DNA from: Halosegnis longus
Lineage (GTDB): Archaea > Halobacteriota > Halobacteria > Halobacteriales > Haloarculaceae
Assembly (NCBI RefSeq): GCF_009663395.1
Contig: NZ_QKNW01000001.1
Span: 930,001 to 994,000 of the forward strand
Length of the DNA: 64,000 nt
Reading direction: 5' to 3'
The position numbers were made by a program, and so were the translations under genes. How positions within the stretch are numbered: the stretch's first letter is position 1; each line of letters opens with the position of its first letter. The notes beneath the pieces were generated by a model. It was not told the origin of the DNA. It ran no database searches and saw nothing but the letters and a program-made list of their open reading frames with translations. Positions 17,213 to 25,854 of the stretch are shown here, piece by piece.

Positions 17213-18661
17213 TCACACATAGGAATCGACCTCCGTCTCAAGGAGAGTCGCCCCGTCGGCGAGCGTCTCGCGGCGCGCAGCGAGGGCGGCCTCGGCGTCG
17301 GCGATATCGCCCGCGACACGGTCGAGCGCGCCGGCAACGGCCTCCGGTGCCGGTCCACCGTGGGAGTCGCGCGAGGCGACGCTCTCGGTCGGGTCGAGCG
17401 CGGCATCGAGTGCGGCGGGCTCGACGTACGCGTCGAGGTCGACGCCCGCCTCGCTCGCGGCCGACTCGACGGCCGCGCGGTCGGCTCCCCGTTCTGCGGC
17501 CTCCGCCACGATTTCGTGGGCGGTACGGAACGGGAGTCCACCGGCGGCAAGCAGGTCGGCCACGCCGGTCGCCGTCGAGAAGCCCGCACCCGCCTCCGCG
17601 GCGAGCATCTCGTCGTTCCAGTCGGCGGTGGCGACTGCGCCCGCTGCCACCTCCGTCGCCTCGGTCACGGCGTCGATAGCCTCGAACGCGTGGCCGTGAG
17701 CGCGCTGGAGGTCGCGGTTGTACGCGCGCGGTAGCCCCTTCAGCGTCGTGAGCAGGCCGGTGAGACCGGCGCTCGCGTCGCCAGCGGCAGCGCGCACCAG
17801 CTCCAGCGAGTCGGGGTTCTTCTTCTGTGGCATGATGGAGGAGGTCGACGCGTAGTCGTCGTGGAGGTCGACGTACCCCTTGTTCGCGAAGACGATGATG
17901 TCCTCCGCGACCCCCGAGAGCGTCGTCGCGAGCGTCGCGAGCGCCGCGGTGGTCTCGGTGAGGAAGTCGCGCGCCGAGACGGCGTCCGTGCTGTTTTCGA
18001 CGACTGCATCGAAGCCGAGCAGGTCGGCAGTGCGCTCGCGGTCGATGTCGAACGTCGTGCCGGCGAAGGCCGCCGCGCCGAGCGGCGAGCGGTTGGTCCG
18101 GTCGAAGGCCGCGAGCAGGCGCTCGGTGTCGCGGGCGAGCGCCGACTCGTACGACAGCAGGTAGTGGCCGACGGTCGTCGGCTGGGCGAACTGGAGGTGG
18201 GTGAAGCCGGGCATCGTCGTCTCGGCCTCCTGTTCGGCCAGCTCACACAGCGACTCGCGGAAGGCGAGCACCGTCTCGACGGTGTCGAGGAGGTCCCCGC
18301 GGAGGCGGTAGCGCAGACACGTCGCCACCTCGTCGTTGCGCGAGCGCCCGGTGTGCATCTTCCCGCCGACGGGACCGATACGGTCGATGACGGCCGTCTC
18401 GATGGCCGAGTGCACGTCCTCGCCGTCGGGGAGGTCGCCGTGGCCGCTCGCCGCGACGGCGTCGAGCGCAGCGAGAATCTCGCTCGCCTCGTCGCCGGTG
18501 ATGATGCCCTGTTCGGCGAGCATGACGACGTGGGCGCGGTCCACCTGCAGGTCGGCCTGGAAGATGCGCTCGTCGGCCGCGAGCGACGAGAGGAATCCGC
18601 GGGCCGGGCCGCCGCTGAACCGCTCGCGTCGCACCACGTCGCCCGCAGACTCCTCGCTCAT
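17213..18661 (-). CDS. argH: Argininosuccinate lyase
   Basis: 482 residues; splits argininosuccinate to arginine and fumarate. The fumarase/aspartase-superfamily signature SSIMPQKKNPDSLE lies near residue 279, HTGRSRNDEVAT near 102 and GFTHLQFAQPT near 148. The N-terminus VVRRERFSGGPA is the family start. Its ATG abuts the argG stop with no gap, so the two form an operon. Two hairpins follow the stop. Confidence 0.96.
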   Translation of the reverse strand: MSEESAGDVVRRERFSGGPARGFLSSLAADERIFQADLQVDRAHVVMLAEQGIITGDEASEILAALDAVAASGHGDLPDGEDVHSAIETAVIDRIGPVGGKMHTGRSRNDEVATCLRYRLRGDLLDTVETVLAFRESLCELAEQEAETTMPGFTHLQFAQPTTVGHYLLSYESALARDTERLLAAFDRTNRSPLGAAAFAGTTFDIDRERTADLLGFDAVVENSTDAVSARDFLTETTAALATLATTLSGVAEDIIVFANKGYVDLHDDYASTSSIMPQKKNPDSLELVRAAAGDASAGLTGLLTTLKGLPRAYNRDLQRAHGHAFEAIDAVTEATEVAAGAVATADWNDEMLAAEAGAGFSTATGVADLLAAGGLPFRTAHEIVAEAAERGADRAAVESAASEAGVDLDAYVEPAALDAALDPTESVASRDSHGGPAPEAVAGALDRVAGDIADAEAALAARRETLADGATLLETEVDSYV

Positions 18662-19954
18662 CTACTCGTCCTCCTCCTGTTTCTTCGCCGTCTCGTCGAT
18701 GTCCGTCCCGGAGAGAGGGGACTCCTCGCCGAGCCCGCCGTCGGTGGCGGTGACGCCCTGCTCCTTGTTGGCGGCCGCGATGCGGCGGTTCGCGAGTCGC
18801 TCCTGGAAGCCGTGGTACTTCGCGACGCCCGTCGCGTCGGCCTGTTCGATGCTGCCGGTGACGGCCTCCGTGTTGAACGAGGCAGCCTCGGCGGAGTAGA
18901 CGGCATAGGGAGACTCGCGCCCGACGACGCGCGCCTGTCCACCTTCGAACCGGATGGTGACGGTGCCCGTCACGCGCTCGTTCGTCGTCGCGATGAACGC
19001 ATCGAGCGCCTTCATCAGCGGGCCGTCGATGAGTCCCTGATACCCCTTCTCCGCCCACTGATTGTCGACCTGCGTTTTGAAAGAGCGTTCCTCCTTCGTT
19101 AACACGAGGTCTTCGAGTCCTTGGTGGGCGTTGAGCAGCGTCGTCGCGGCCGGATGCTCGTAGTTCTCGCGCACCTTCAGCCCGAGCATGCGGTCTTCCA
19201 TCACGTCGGTGCGGCCGACGCCGTAGGAGCCGGCGAGTTCGTTCAGCGTCTCGATGAGTTCCACGTCGTCGTACGCCTCGCCGTTGAGCGCGACCGGATA
19301 CCCCTTCTGGAAGGTGAGTTCGATTTCCTCGGTCGCGGCAGACGGCGGCTCCGTCCACTCGTAGATGTCCTCGCCGGGGACGAAGCTCGGCTCTTCGAGC
19401 TCCTTGCCTTCGACGGAGCGGGACCAGAGGTTCGTGTCGATGGAGTAGTCACCGCCCTTGCCGGCCTCGACCGGAAGGTTGCGTTCTGCGGCGTACTCCT
19501 GTTCCCACTCGCGGGTGAGACCGAGTTCGCGCACCGGGGCGATGACCTCGAGGTCGGAGTCGCGCCACACCGCCTCGAAGCGGAGCTGGTCGTTTCCTTT
19601 GCCGGTGCAGCCGTGGGCGATACCGGTACAGCCCTCCTCCTCGGCGACGCTGAGGATGGCCTTCGCGATGACCGGGCGGGCGAGGGCGGTGCCGAGCGGG
19701 TACCCCTGGTAGGTGGCGTTGGCGCGCACGGCATCGAGCGCGAGCGCGGCGAACTCGTCTTTCGCGTCGATGACGTGGATGTCGAGACCGAGCGCCTCGG
19801 CCGTCTCTTCTGCCTCGGCGAACTCGGCGTCGGGCTGGCCGACGTCGACCGTGACCGCGATGACCTCGTCGTAGCCGTACTCTTCTTTCAGTAGCGGGAC
19901 GCAGACCGTCGTGTCGAGCCCGCCGGAGAAGGCGAGCGCAACTGTATCCGTCAT
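18662..19954 (-). CDS. argG: Argininosuccinate synthase
   Basis: 430 residues; ATP-dependent joining of citrulline and aspartate. The PP-loop motif AFSGGLDTTV is at residues 8-17; GCTGKGNDQLRFE lies near residue 114 and the tetramerising C-terminal helix region follows. The C-terminus has an acidic haloarchaeal tail with EEDE. It is the first gene of argGH. The upstream region contains a GT-rich run directly before the ATG and a TTTACC element about 40 bases upstream. Confidence 0.96.
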   Translation of the reverse strand: MTDTVALAFSGGLDTTVCVPLLKEEYGYDEVIAVTVDVGQPDAEFAEAEETAEALGLDIHVIDAKDEFAALALDAVRANATYQGYPLGTALARPVIAKAILSVAEEEGCTGIAHGCTGKGNDQLRFEAVWRDSDLEVIAPVRELGLTREWEQEYAAERNLPVEAGKGGDYSIDTNLWSRSVEGKELEEPSFVPGEDIYEWTEPPSAATEEIELTFQKGYPVALNGEAYDDVELIETLNELAGSYGVGRTDVMEDRMLGLKVRENYEHPAATTLLNAHQGLEDLVLTKEERSFKTQVDNQWAEKGYQGLIDGPLMKALDAFIATTNERVTGTVTIRFEGGQARVVGRESPYAVYSAEAASFNTEAVTGSIEQADATGVAKYHGFQERLANRRIAAANKEQGVTATDGGLGEESPLSGTDIDETAKKQEEDE

Positions 19955-20249
19955 ATGTGTGTTGTGTGGTGTGTGGCTACCGCCGACCGGGCGGTAAATC
20001 GTTGAGAGCGGGCGGCCGTCGTGGAAAATAGGTATTGTGCGGGCTCAAAGGCCCGGCCGCGGTCGCCGCGAGAGAACGAGCACACCGCTCGCCGTGGAAG
20101 CCGCGCCGCCACGAGTGAGGGTGTGGTGCATCGTACCTCTCCGTACCTACCACTCGATATTAAACACTTGTGCAAGCGCAACGTTGTCCGACCGTGGTAA
20201 CACCCCACGCACCCGACGACTTATCAGGCCGACCGCCGAACGCGGGATT
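19955..20249. other. Divergent intergenic region argG / 57-residue membrane protein
   Basis: The stretch holds a GT-rich tract next to argG (19955-19978), a TTTACC-like promoter element for argG near 19993-19999, and a relatively AT-rich patch around 20156-20170 (GATATTAAACAC). The other small ORFs here have no coding character and no convincing RNA gene is seen. Confidence 0.4.
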
Positions 20250-20423
20250 ATGGACGAAGATGGCGTGTTGAAACTCGTGCTCGTGCTCGTCGCCCTCTGG
20301 GTCGGGTTGGAGATACTGGGCGCGATTCTCGACCTGACGTTCACGCTGTTGGGGGCACTCGACTCCATCATCGGGCTCGTCATCATCGCGCTCATCGTCG
20401 CGTTCCTCCTCGATAGGATTTAA
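20250..20423 (+). CDS. Small two-segment membrane protein
   Basis: 57 residues: an acidic start (MDEDG), a hydrophobic helix near 7-25 and a second near 36-54, ending DRI. I recognise it only as a short haloarchaeal membrane family of unknown role. The ATG was chosen because the reading frame upstream lacks coding character. It lies 23 bases before the 2H-phosphoesterase gene on the same strand, so the two may share a transcript. Confidence 0.65.
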   Translation: MDEDGVLKLVLVLVALWVGLEILGAILDLTFTLLGALDSIIGLVIIALIVAFLLDRI

Positions 20424-20446
20424 CGACCGGCGCGCGACCACAGAGC

Positions 20447-20926
20447 GTGCACAGCGTCAACGTCCCCGTCCCGGGCGACATCGTCCGGCTCGCGCGGGGG
20501 CTCGCAAGCGAGTGTCTGACCGCGAGTCCCCGTCGCGGTCACAGTCTCGTCGTGAAACGACTCCCCGACGAGCGACTGCAAGGGATGATACGGGAGGTCC
20601 GGTCGGCGCTCGACGGGGTCGACCCCTTCGCGATTCGCATCGAGGAGATCGACCTGTTCCGCCAGCCGCCGACCGGAACGGCCCCGGTCGCGTATCTGGC
20701 CGTCGAGTCTGCGGGTCTCGAATCACTCCACCGCGACCTCTGTGAGGTGTTCGACCCCGTGGCGGGGTTCGAGGGCGAGGAGTACGACCCCCACGTCACG
20801 ATTGCGCGGGGCGGTGACGCCGCAACCCTACTGGGCCGCGACATCGAGCCGCGAGAGTGGACGGTCGACCGGCTGGCGGTGTGGCATCCGGGCCGGGAGA
20901 TGGAAGTCGAGTCGATTGCGCTCTGA
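20447..20926 (+). CDS. 2'-5' RNA ligase-type 2H phosphoesterase
   Basis: 159 residues with the two HxL/HxT motifs of the 2H superfamily: His32 in GHSLVVKRL and His116 in DPHVTIARGG. These enzymes act on 2',3'-cyclic phosphate or 2'-5' linked RNA ends. The fold order and length match the LigT/ThpR-like group, though the first motif is HSL rather than the more common HxT. The start is GTG at 20447. The stop directly abuts the stop of the convergent helicase gene, with zero bases between. Confidence 0.82.
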   Translation: MHSVNVPVPGDIVRLARGLASECLTASPRRGHSLVVKRLPDERLQGMIREVRSALDGVDPFAIRIEEIDLFRQPPTGTAPVAYLAVESAGLESLHRDLCEVFDPVAGFEGEEYDPHVTIARGGDAATLLGRDIEPREWTVDRLAVWHPGREMEVESIAL

Positions 20927-23155
20927 TTACGGTTGGGGTGGCGGGCCGTCCCACGCGTCCATGTCGGCGTAGAAGTTCAACATCGCGTACTTCAGCTTCT
21001 GAGACGCGATGTCGATGTGTTCGGTTCGCTCCTCCTTGGGGAACGAACCGAACACCGAGTACTGGCCCAACTCGCGCGTCTTCGACTGGGTGTACCGTTC
21101 GTCCAGGAGGACGCGGACGCCGAAGTCGTCGGGCGAGCGCACGACGCGGCCGAGCGCCTGTCGCGTCTTCCGAATCGTCGGCACCTCGACGGCGTACTCC
21201 CAGCCGGCGTCATCGTCGTCGAAGGCCGTCGCGTACGCCCGTTCGACCGCCGCCATCCGGTCGTCGAGGTGCGGGTACGGAACGCCGACGACGACGACCG
21301 ACCGGGCCTGGTCGTCGTCGTAGCTCACCCCCTCGGCGAGCGTCCCCCACAGCGACGTAAAGAGGACGCCGTCGTCGTCGCTCGTGAACTCCTGTTTTAG
21401 CTCCTGTGCCGAGACGCCCGCGCGGTCGAGATACGGCCGGCCGTCGGTCGCTACCCGGTCGTAGTAGCGCTCGGCCTCGCCGTAGGAGGGGAAGAAGACG
21501 AGCGTGTTGCCGGGCGTGAACTGAATCACGTCTTCCAGCGTCTCGGTGATGGTCTCCTGCACCTCGGGGTCGTCGCGCGCGCTGGCGAACAGCGCCGGCG
21601 TGTCGACGGCGTAGGTGCGCCGGCGCGACTCCGGAAACTGCTCGCCGTACGCCATCGTCACCGGGCCGTCCTCGTCATCGCTGCTATCTCGCGGGCTTCG
21701 CCCGCTCGAACTATCCGTGGCGCGTTGCGCCACTCCGCCGACCCCGAGCACGTCGCCGAGCACGTCGAACGGACGCAAGGTCGCGGACATCAGGACGGCG
21801 GCGTGGACGCTCTCGAACAGCGGCTCCGTCACCGACCGGGGGAGACAGGCGAACAGCTCCGCGCGGCCGTAGAGTCCGGCGTCGTCCCGGCGAACCGAGA
21901 CGACCGGATACGTGGTCTCGTCGGTGCTGTCGACCCACTCGTCGATGAAGCCGGCCGCCTGCAGGACGCGACACTCCTTGCGGGTCGTCGTCTCGCCGTC
22001 CTTGTACTGCTCCTGATACCGACGGTCGAGCGTGGAGCCGAGGTTCAACGCGGCTTCGAGGTCCTGCCGGAACCCCGGCCCTTCGTACGCCTCCAGGAAT
22101 CCGAGCGTCACGTCGTCGCGGCCCGCCTCGTTGTCGATTTCGAGGTCGTGCCACTCGTCGCCGACGGACTGCTTTTCACCGAGCGAGAGGGCGGCGTCGT
22201 AGCTCTCGGTCAGTCCGGTCAGGTACGCCGAGATGACGCGTTCGGCGGCGTCGACGCGGTAGTCGTCCACGTCTTCGAGTTCGGTGAGCGCCGAATCGAG
22301 CGTCGGCTCCGCGAGCTGGCGGGTGGCGTGGTCGCGGGCCGCCTCCTCGATGTTGTGCGCCTCGTCGAACACCGTGATCACGTCCTCGGGGTCGCGACCG
22401 AGCCACCGGAAGAACTGCTCGCGAATCATCGGGTCGAGCAGATGGTGGTAGTTGCAGATGACCAAATCGACCCCTTCCATCCCCTTCTTCAGGAGTTCAT
22501 AGCCGCAGAAGCCGGCGCGCTCGGCGTAGTCGTACACCTCCTCGGGCGTGCGCACGTCGCCGGTGAGCCACGCGTAGAACTCGTCCGTGTCTTCGGTGAG
22601 GTTCGCGTGGTAGCGTTCACAGATGTTCCCTTCGTCGCGGAGGGTTTCGACGCTCTCCTCGACGGTTTCGAGTTCGTCCATCACGGCCGAGCGGGCCTCG
22701 CTGGCTTGGTCGTTGCCATCGCGTGCGGCATCGAGGAGCTCCTCTTGGCGAGCCTCCAGTTCCGCGAGGTCCTCCTCCTTGTCGGCGAGCTCGCGGGTCG
22801 TGTCGCGGAGCGCCTGACACTCCTCGTACCCCACGTCGATGTGACACATCGACCCCTTCCCCTTGAACACGACCGTGCGAATCTGCTCGTTGCGCGTGAT
22901 TGCGCGAGCTTCCTCGATGAACTGGCGGGTCTGTTGGTGGACGTTCGTGGAGATGACGACCGTCTTGTTCTCCGTTTCGGCGTACTCCAGTGCGGGAACG
23001 AGCGAGGCGAGCGTCTTCCCCGTCCCGCAGGCTCCCTCGAACAGCACGTCGCGTTCGTCGGCGAGCGCGTCGTGAATCCGGCCCATCGCGTCCCGCTGGT
23101 GGTCGTACGGCTCCTCGTACGGGAAGTAGCGGAGATACGACGCGGTCTCGCTCAC
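20927..23155 (-). CDS. Rad3/XPD/DinG-type superfamily 2 DNA helicase
   Basis: 742 residues. Walker A GACGTGKT is at 41-48 and the DEAH box VFDEAHN near 265. Four Cys (104, 113, 179, 217) in the iron-sulfur region are split by a charged coiled-coil segment (about 120-175). C-terminal helicase motifs include LWGTLAEGVSYD and QALGRVVRSPDDFG. A segment of about 18 residues near 475-491 (QRATDSSSGRSPRDSS) interrupts an otherwise ordered region and is encoded by two tight palindromes. The start is GTG at 23155, 21 bases after a TTTTTATC promoter element. It probably acts in repair or recombination. Confidence 0.92.
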   Translation of the reverse strand: MSETASYLRYFPYEEPYDHQRDAMGRIHDALADERDVLFEGACGTGKTLASLVPALEYAETENKTVVISTNVHQQTRQFIEEARAITRNEQIRTVVFKGKGSMCHIDVGYEECQALRDTTRELADKEEDLAELEARQEELLDAARDGNDQASEARSAVMDELETVEESVETLRDEGNICERYHANLTEDTDEFYAWLTGDVRTPEEVYDYAERAGFCGYELLKKGMEGVDLVICNYHHLLDPMIREQFFRWLGRDPEDVITVFDEAHNIEEAARDHATRQLAEPTLDSALTELEDVDDYRVDAAERVISAYLTGLTESYDAALSLGEKQSVGDEWHDLEIDNEAGRDDVTLGFLEAYEGPGFRQDLEAALNLGSTLDRRYQEQYKDGETTTRKECRVLQAAGFIDEWVDSTDETTYPVVSVRRDDAGLYGRAELFACLPRSVTEPLFESVHAAVLMSATLRPFDVLGDVLGVGGVAQRATDSSSGRSPRDSSDDEDGPVTMAYGEQFPESRRRTYAVDTPALFASARDDPEVQETITETLEDVIQFTPGNTLVFFPSYGEAERYYDRVATDGRPYLDRAGVSAQELKQEFTSDDDGVLFTSLWGTLAEGVSYDDDQARSVVVVGVPYPHLDDRMAAVERAYATAFDDDDAGWEYAVEVPTIRKTRQALGRVVRSPDDFGVRVLLDERYTQSKTRELGQYSVFGSFPKEERTEHIDIASQKLKYAMLNFYADMDAWDGPPPQP
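21691..21732. repeat. Twin palindromes inside the helicase gene
   Basis: GCGGGC-TTC-GCCCGC (21691-21705) and TGGCGC-GTT-GCGCCA (21718-21732) are perfect six-bp-stem, three-base-loop palindromes 12 bases apart. They read through in frame as a Ser/Arg-rich low-complexity insert. They resemble intergenic hairpin units of haloarchaea rather than helicase coding sequence. Confidence 0.6.
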
Positions 23156-23321
23156 ACGAGGCCTCGGTCGTTCTCGGATAAAAAGGGTCGCCCGGCGGGG
23201 TGGAAGTGGAGCGAGTCCTTATACCAGAAGCCGGACCCACCGGCCGTGTGCGCTGAGAGTCACCCGGGCCGGCACAGGGGAATGCGTGGACGACCGGTCC
23301 GGGGCCGTGTCCACCTGTTCG
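23156..23321. other. Intergenic region upstream of the helicase gene
   Basis: On the minus strand a CCTTTTTATCC element (23176-23186) lies 21-31 bases before the helicase GTG and is a good leaderless promoter. A second element GGTATAAGG (23218-23226) lies further upstream. The rest (23230-23320) is GC-rich with two copies of GGCCGTGT. No gene is seen. Confidence 0.5.
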
Positions 23322-24281
23322 CTACCGCTCCGGCTCGATGTACACCTTCTTGATGTCGGGGTTGGCGTCGATGAGCGACTGCTCGATGGCGGTGATGCGC
23401 TCGTCCATCTCCCCGGTCGGAATCCGCGCCTCGAAGCTGATGTCGGCGGTGACGAGGACGTTCTCCGGTCCGAAGTAGACGGTTCGGAAGTCGACGATGT
23501 CGGCGACGCCGTCGGCGTCGAGGACGATGTCGCGGAGCTGCTGTTCTGCGTCTGCCGGAACCGACTCACCGAGCAGGAGTCGCTTGTTCTCCCACGCGAG
23601 CGCGACGGCAAAGCCCATCAGCATGACCCCGATGATGGCCGCCGACGTGGCGTCGTAGATCGGATTTCCGGTGGTGCGCGTCAGGAAGACGCCGAGGAGG
23701 GCGATGCCCGCCCCACCGAGTGCGATTGCGTCCTCGGTGAGCGCCGTCAACACGGTCACGTCTGCGGTCTTCGTGAACGCCTCGCGGAAGCCGGACCAGC
23801 CGTGTTCGTCAATCTGGCTCGACATCGAGGCGTACGCCTCTTTGAACGCGTACGACTCGAAGACGATTGCGCCGATGAGGACGGCGTAGTTCACCCAGAC
23901 GCTCGGAATCTCTGCGCCGACGAGCGGGATGGCCACCTCCGTCACTTCGACGGGCGTGGGGTGAAACAGCGCCTCGCGCATGGCGTGATAGCCGTGCTTG
24001 AGCGACTCCCAGCCGGCGATGCCGAAGAGGAGCACGCTGACGAGAAACGAGTAGAAGAACTGCGCTTTCCCGTAGCCGAACGGGTGGTCGCGGGTGGCCG
24101 ACTTCCCGCCGTAGCGGATGCCGATGAGCAGGAAGACCTGATTGCCGGTGTCGGAGACCGAGTGGTACGTCTCCGAGAGCATCGCCGGGGACCCGGTGAG
24201 GAGATAGCCGACGAACTTCAGAACGGCAATCGCGCCGTTCGCGACGAGCGCCGCGAGAACGACTGATTTGCTACTCGCCAT
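23322..24281 (-). CDS. Cation diffusion facilitator transporter
   Basis: 319 residues from MASSKSVVLA. About six membrane segments in residues 10-220. The metal-site pattern His40xxxAsp44 (SETYHSVSD) is in the second segment, and LTEDAIALGG sits in the fifth, where CDF proteins usually carry another Asp. A cytoplasmic C-terminal domain follows (about 230-319, ending KKVYIEPER). Such proteins export Zn, Mn, Fe or Co in exchange for protons; the metal is not decidable here. A longer in-frame extension upstream was rejected because it overlaps the divergent promoter region. Confidence 0.9.
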   Translation of the reverse strand: MASSKSVVLAALVANGAIAVLKFVGYLLTGSPAMLSETYHSVSDTGNQVFLLIGIRYGGKSATRDHPFGYGKAQFFYSFLVSVLLFGIAGWESLKHGYHAMREALFHPTPVEVTEVAIPLVGAEIPSVWVNYAVLIGAIVFESYAFKEAYASMSSQIDEHGWSGFREAFTKTADVTVLTALTEDAIALGGAGIALLGVFLTRTTGNPIYDATSAAIIGVMLMGFAVALAWENKRLLLGESVPADAEQQLRDIVLDADGVADIVDFRTVYFGPENVLVTADISFEARIPTGEMDERITAIEQSLIDANPDIKKVYIEPER

Positions 24282-24339
24282 TATCCCGGGGACACGCGGG
24301 GACGGCAAAGTCCTTGCCGTCGGGGAACCGAACTCGGAT

Positions 24340-24861
24340 ATGATCGTCGTGCTCTCCGACACCCACGGAACCGACGGCCCGCGGCTCGACGGCCGGACCG
24401 CGACGGCCGTTCGCGAGGCCGACCTCGTCTGTCACTGTGGCGACTTTATGACGGAGCCGGTGCTCGACAAGTTCGAGTCCGTCGTGGCGTCGGCCGGCGG
24501 AGAGTTCGCCGCCGTGGCCGGCAACAACGACCCGCCGTCGGTTCGCGAGCGCGTCGGCGACGAAACCGTCGTCGAACACGAGGGGGTTCGGCTGGCGCTC
24601 GTCCACGGCCACCGCCACCACGACACCGCGCTCGCGATGTTCGGCCGGCAGTCGAACGCCGACCTCGTCTGTGTCGGCCACAGCCACAAGCCGGGGGTTC
24701 GACGGCTCGGCGAGGTGCCGGTCGTGAACCCGGGGAGCCACGCCGACCCGCGCCGCTACCGCCCGGCACACGCGGAGCTATCGGTCGGTGCGAAGGTCAT
24801 CGGCGGCTCGCTCGTCTCGCCCGACGGCGAGCGATTCGAGCGGTTCGAGCTGCCGAGATAG
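24340..24861 (+). CDS. YfcE/MJ0936-type metallophosphoesterase
   Basis: 173 residues. Calcineurin-like metal motifs are in order: DTHG (residues 7-10), CHCGDF near 32, GNND near 60, HGHRH near 88, and GHSH with NPGSH near 110-125. Small archaeal members hydrolyse phosphodiesters or cyclic nucleotides; the substrate is unknown. The ATG at 24340 is set by the first metal motif close to the N-terminus. It is divergent from the CDF transporter, 58 bases apart. Confidence 0.9.
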   Translation: MIVVLSDTHGTDGPRLDGRTATAVREADLVCHCGDFMTEPVLDKFESVVASAGGEFAAVAGNNDPPSVRERVGDETVVEHEGVRLALVHGHRHHDTALAMFGRQSNADLVCVGHSHKPGVRRLGEVPVVNPGSHADPRRYRPAHAELSVGAKVIGGSLVSPDGERFERFELPR

Positions 24862-24921
24862 GAGAGGGCCGAAGTCAGCACCTGTCGCTACGCGAGGGGT
24901 ACAAAAAGCCGTGTCCTAAGC

Positions 24922-25647
24922 TCAAACAGCTCTTTGAGTGTACGACAGGAGGACGACGGTACACAACACGAGCAGGCCACCGAGGAAGAAGACCAGCCCC
25001 GGCGGGAGCGAGCCGAACAGCGCGTCGCCGCCGCTCGCGGTCGTCTCCGTCGCCTGCCGGACCGTCTCGGTGGCGGTCTCCTGTGGCGTCTGTGTCGCCT
25101 CGGCGATGCTGAAGCCGCCCCCCTCGTCCGTGGGCGTGGCGGTGGGTGCCGTGTCGCCGGCCGCGCCGCCACCGCCATCTGCGCCGCCGCTTGCCGATTC
25201 GCGGCCGGGAAACAGTCCGCCGCCGAAGTACTGCTGGACGGCCAGGCTTCCGACGAGCAGGACGCCGACGCTGCCGAGCAGTCGCGACAGCGCGGCCCGC
25301 ACCCCGGAGGTGCGTTCCTCCTCGGCGGCGACGATGACGAGCGGGCTGTCGGCGGGCGCGTACACGTCCATCTCGCGGCCCTTCTCGGAGTAGGCGGTGC
25401 CGGCGACGGTGACGACGCCGGCGTCCTCCAGTCTGCCGAGGTGGTACTGGACGTTCTGGACGGAGGTGTCGACGCGGTCGGCGAGCTTGGCGGGGGAAGC
25501 CGGCTCCTCGTGGAGCGTGGCGACGATGTCCCGGGCGGTCTCGGAGCCGAGCGCGGCGAGCAACTCGTCGGCGTCCTCGCTGTCGACGCCGACCACTCTG
25601 GGGTCGCCGTCTCGCGAGATATCGGGGGAGGAGGGCAGCAGGCTCAC
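24922..25647 (-). CDS. Membrane-tethered ArsR-like HTH protein
   Basis: 241 residues. Residues about 25-95 are a winged helix of the ArsR/HTH_20 type: LLAALGSETARDIVATLHEEP, VDTSVQNVQYHLGRLEDAGVV, and a wing with YSEKGREMDVYAP. A hydrophobic segment lies near 122-138, followed by a long Gly/Ala/Thr-rich low-complexity linker (about 150-212) and a second membrane segment near 212-235. This resembles a regulator anchored by two segments with an external loop. The ligand and targets are unknown. The start is GTG at 25647. Confidence 0.8.
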   Translation of the reverse strand: MSLLPSSPDISRDGDPRVVGVDSEDADELLAALGSETARDIVATLHEEPASPAKLADRVDTSVQNVQYHLGRLEDAGVVTVAGTAYSEKGREMDVYAPADSPLVIVAAEEERTSGVRAALSRLLGSVGVLLVGSLAVQQYFGGGLFPGRESASGGADGGGGAAGDTAPTATPTDEGGGFSIAEATQTPQETATETVRQATETTASGGDALFGSLPPGLVFFLGGLLVLCTVVLLSYTQRAV

Positions 25648-25722
25648 AGGTTTCCGTAGCCTGCCACCAGTATGAGTTTTGTGAGGGGAAACGCCTATTC
25701 GCGTGAGCCAAGAGTCACGCGT

Positions 25723-25854
25723 ATGGTCAACGTGGACCCCGTACTCGTGGTCATCATCGCGCTGCTGTTGGGCGTGGTCCTCTTCGTGTATCTGTTCATC
25801 CGACGGACGCTGCTGGCCTTCTCGGAAGGAATACGCGACTCCCGACGCGACTAG
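25723..25854 (+). CDS. 43-residue single-span membrane protein
   Basis: Starts MVNVDPVLVVII and has one hydrophobic helix (about 5-27), followed by RRTLLAFSEGIRDSRRD. The frame extends upstream, but the ATG at 25723 gives the natural hydrophobic N-terminus. The stop TAG shares CTAG with the stop of the convergent threonine aldolase gene. The role is unknown. Confidence 0.55.
   Translation: MVNVDPVLVVIIALLLGVVLFVYLFIRRTLLAFSEGIRDSRRD

Noticed and set aside
19951-20208. 85-residue minus-strand ORF overlapping the argG start
   Set aside because: It overlaps the argG start region in another frame and shows an Arg/Cys-rich composition without acidic bias.
23245-23300. CTGAGAG-containing stretch that looked like a TPP riboswitch
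   Set aside because: Only the CTGAGA core fits. The second conserved segment is absent, the orientation is plus while both neighbours are on the minus strand, and no thiamine gene is near.
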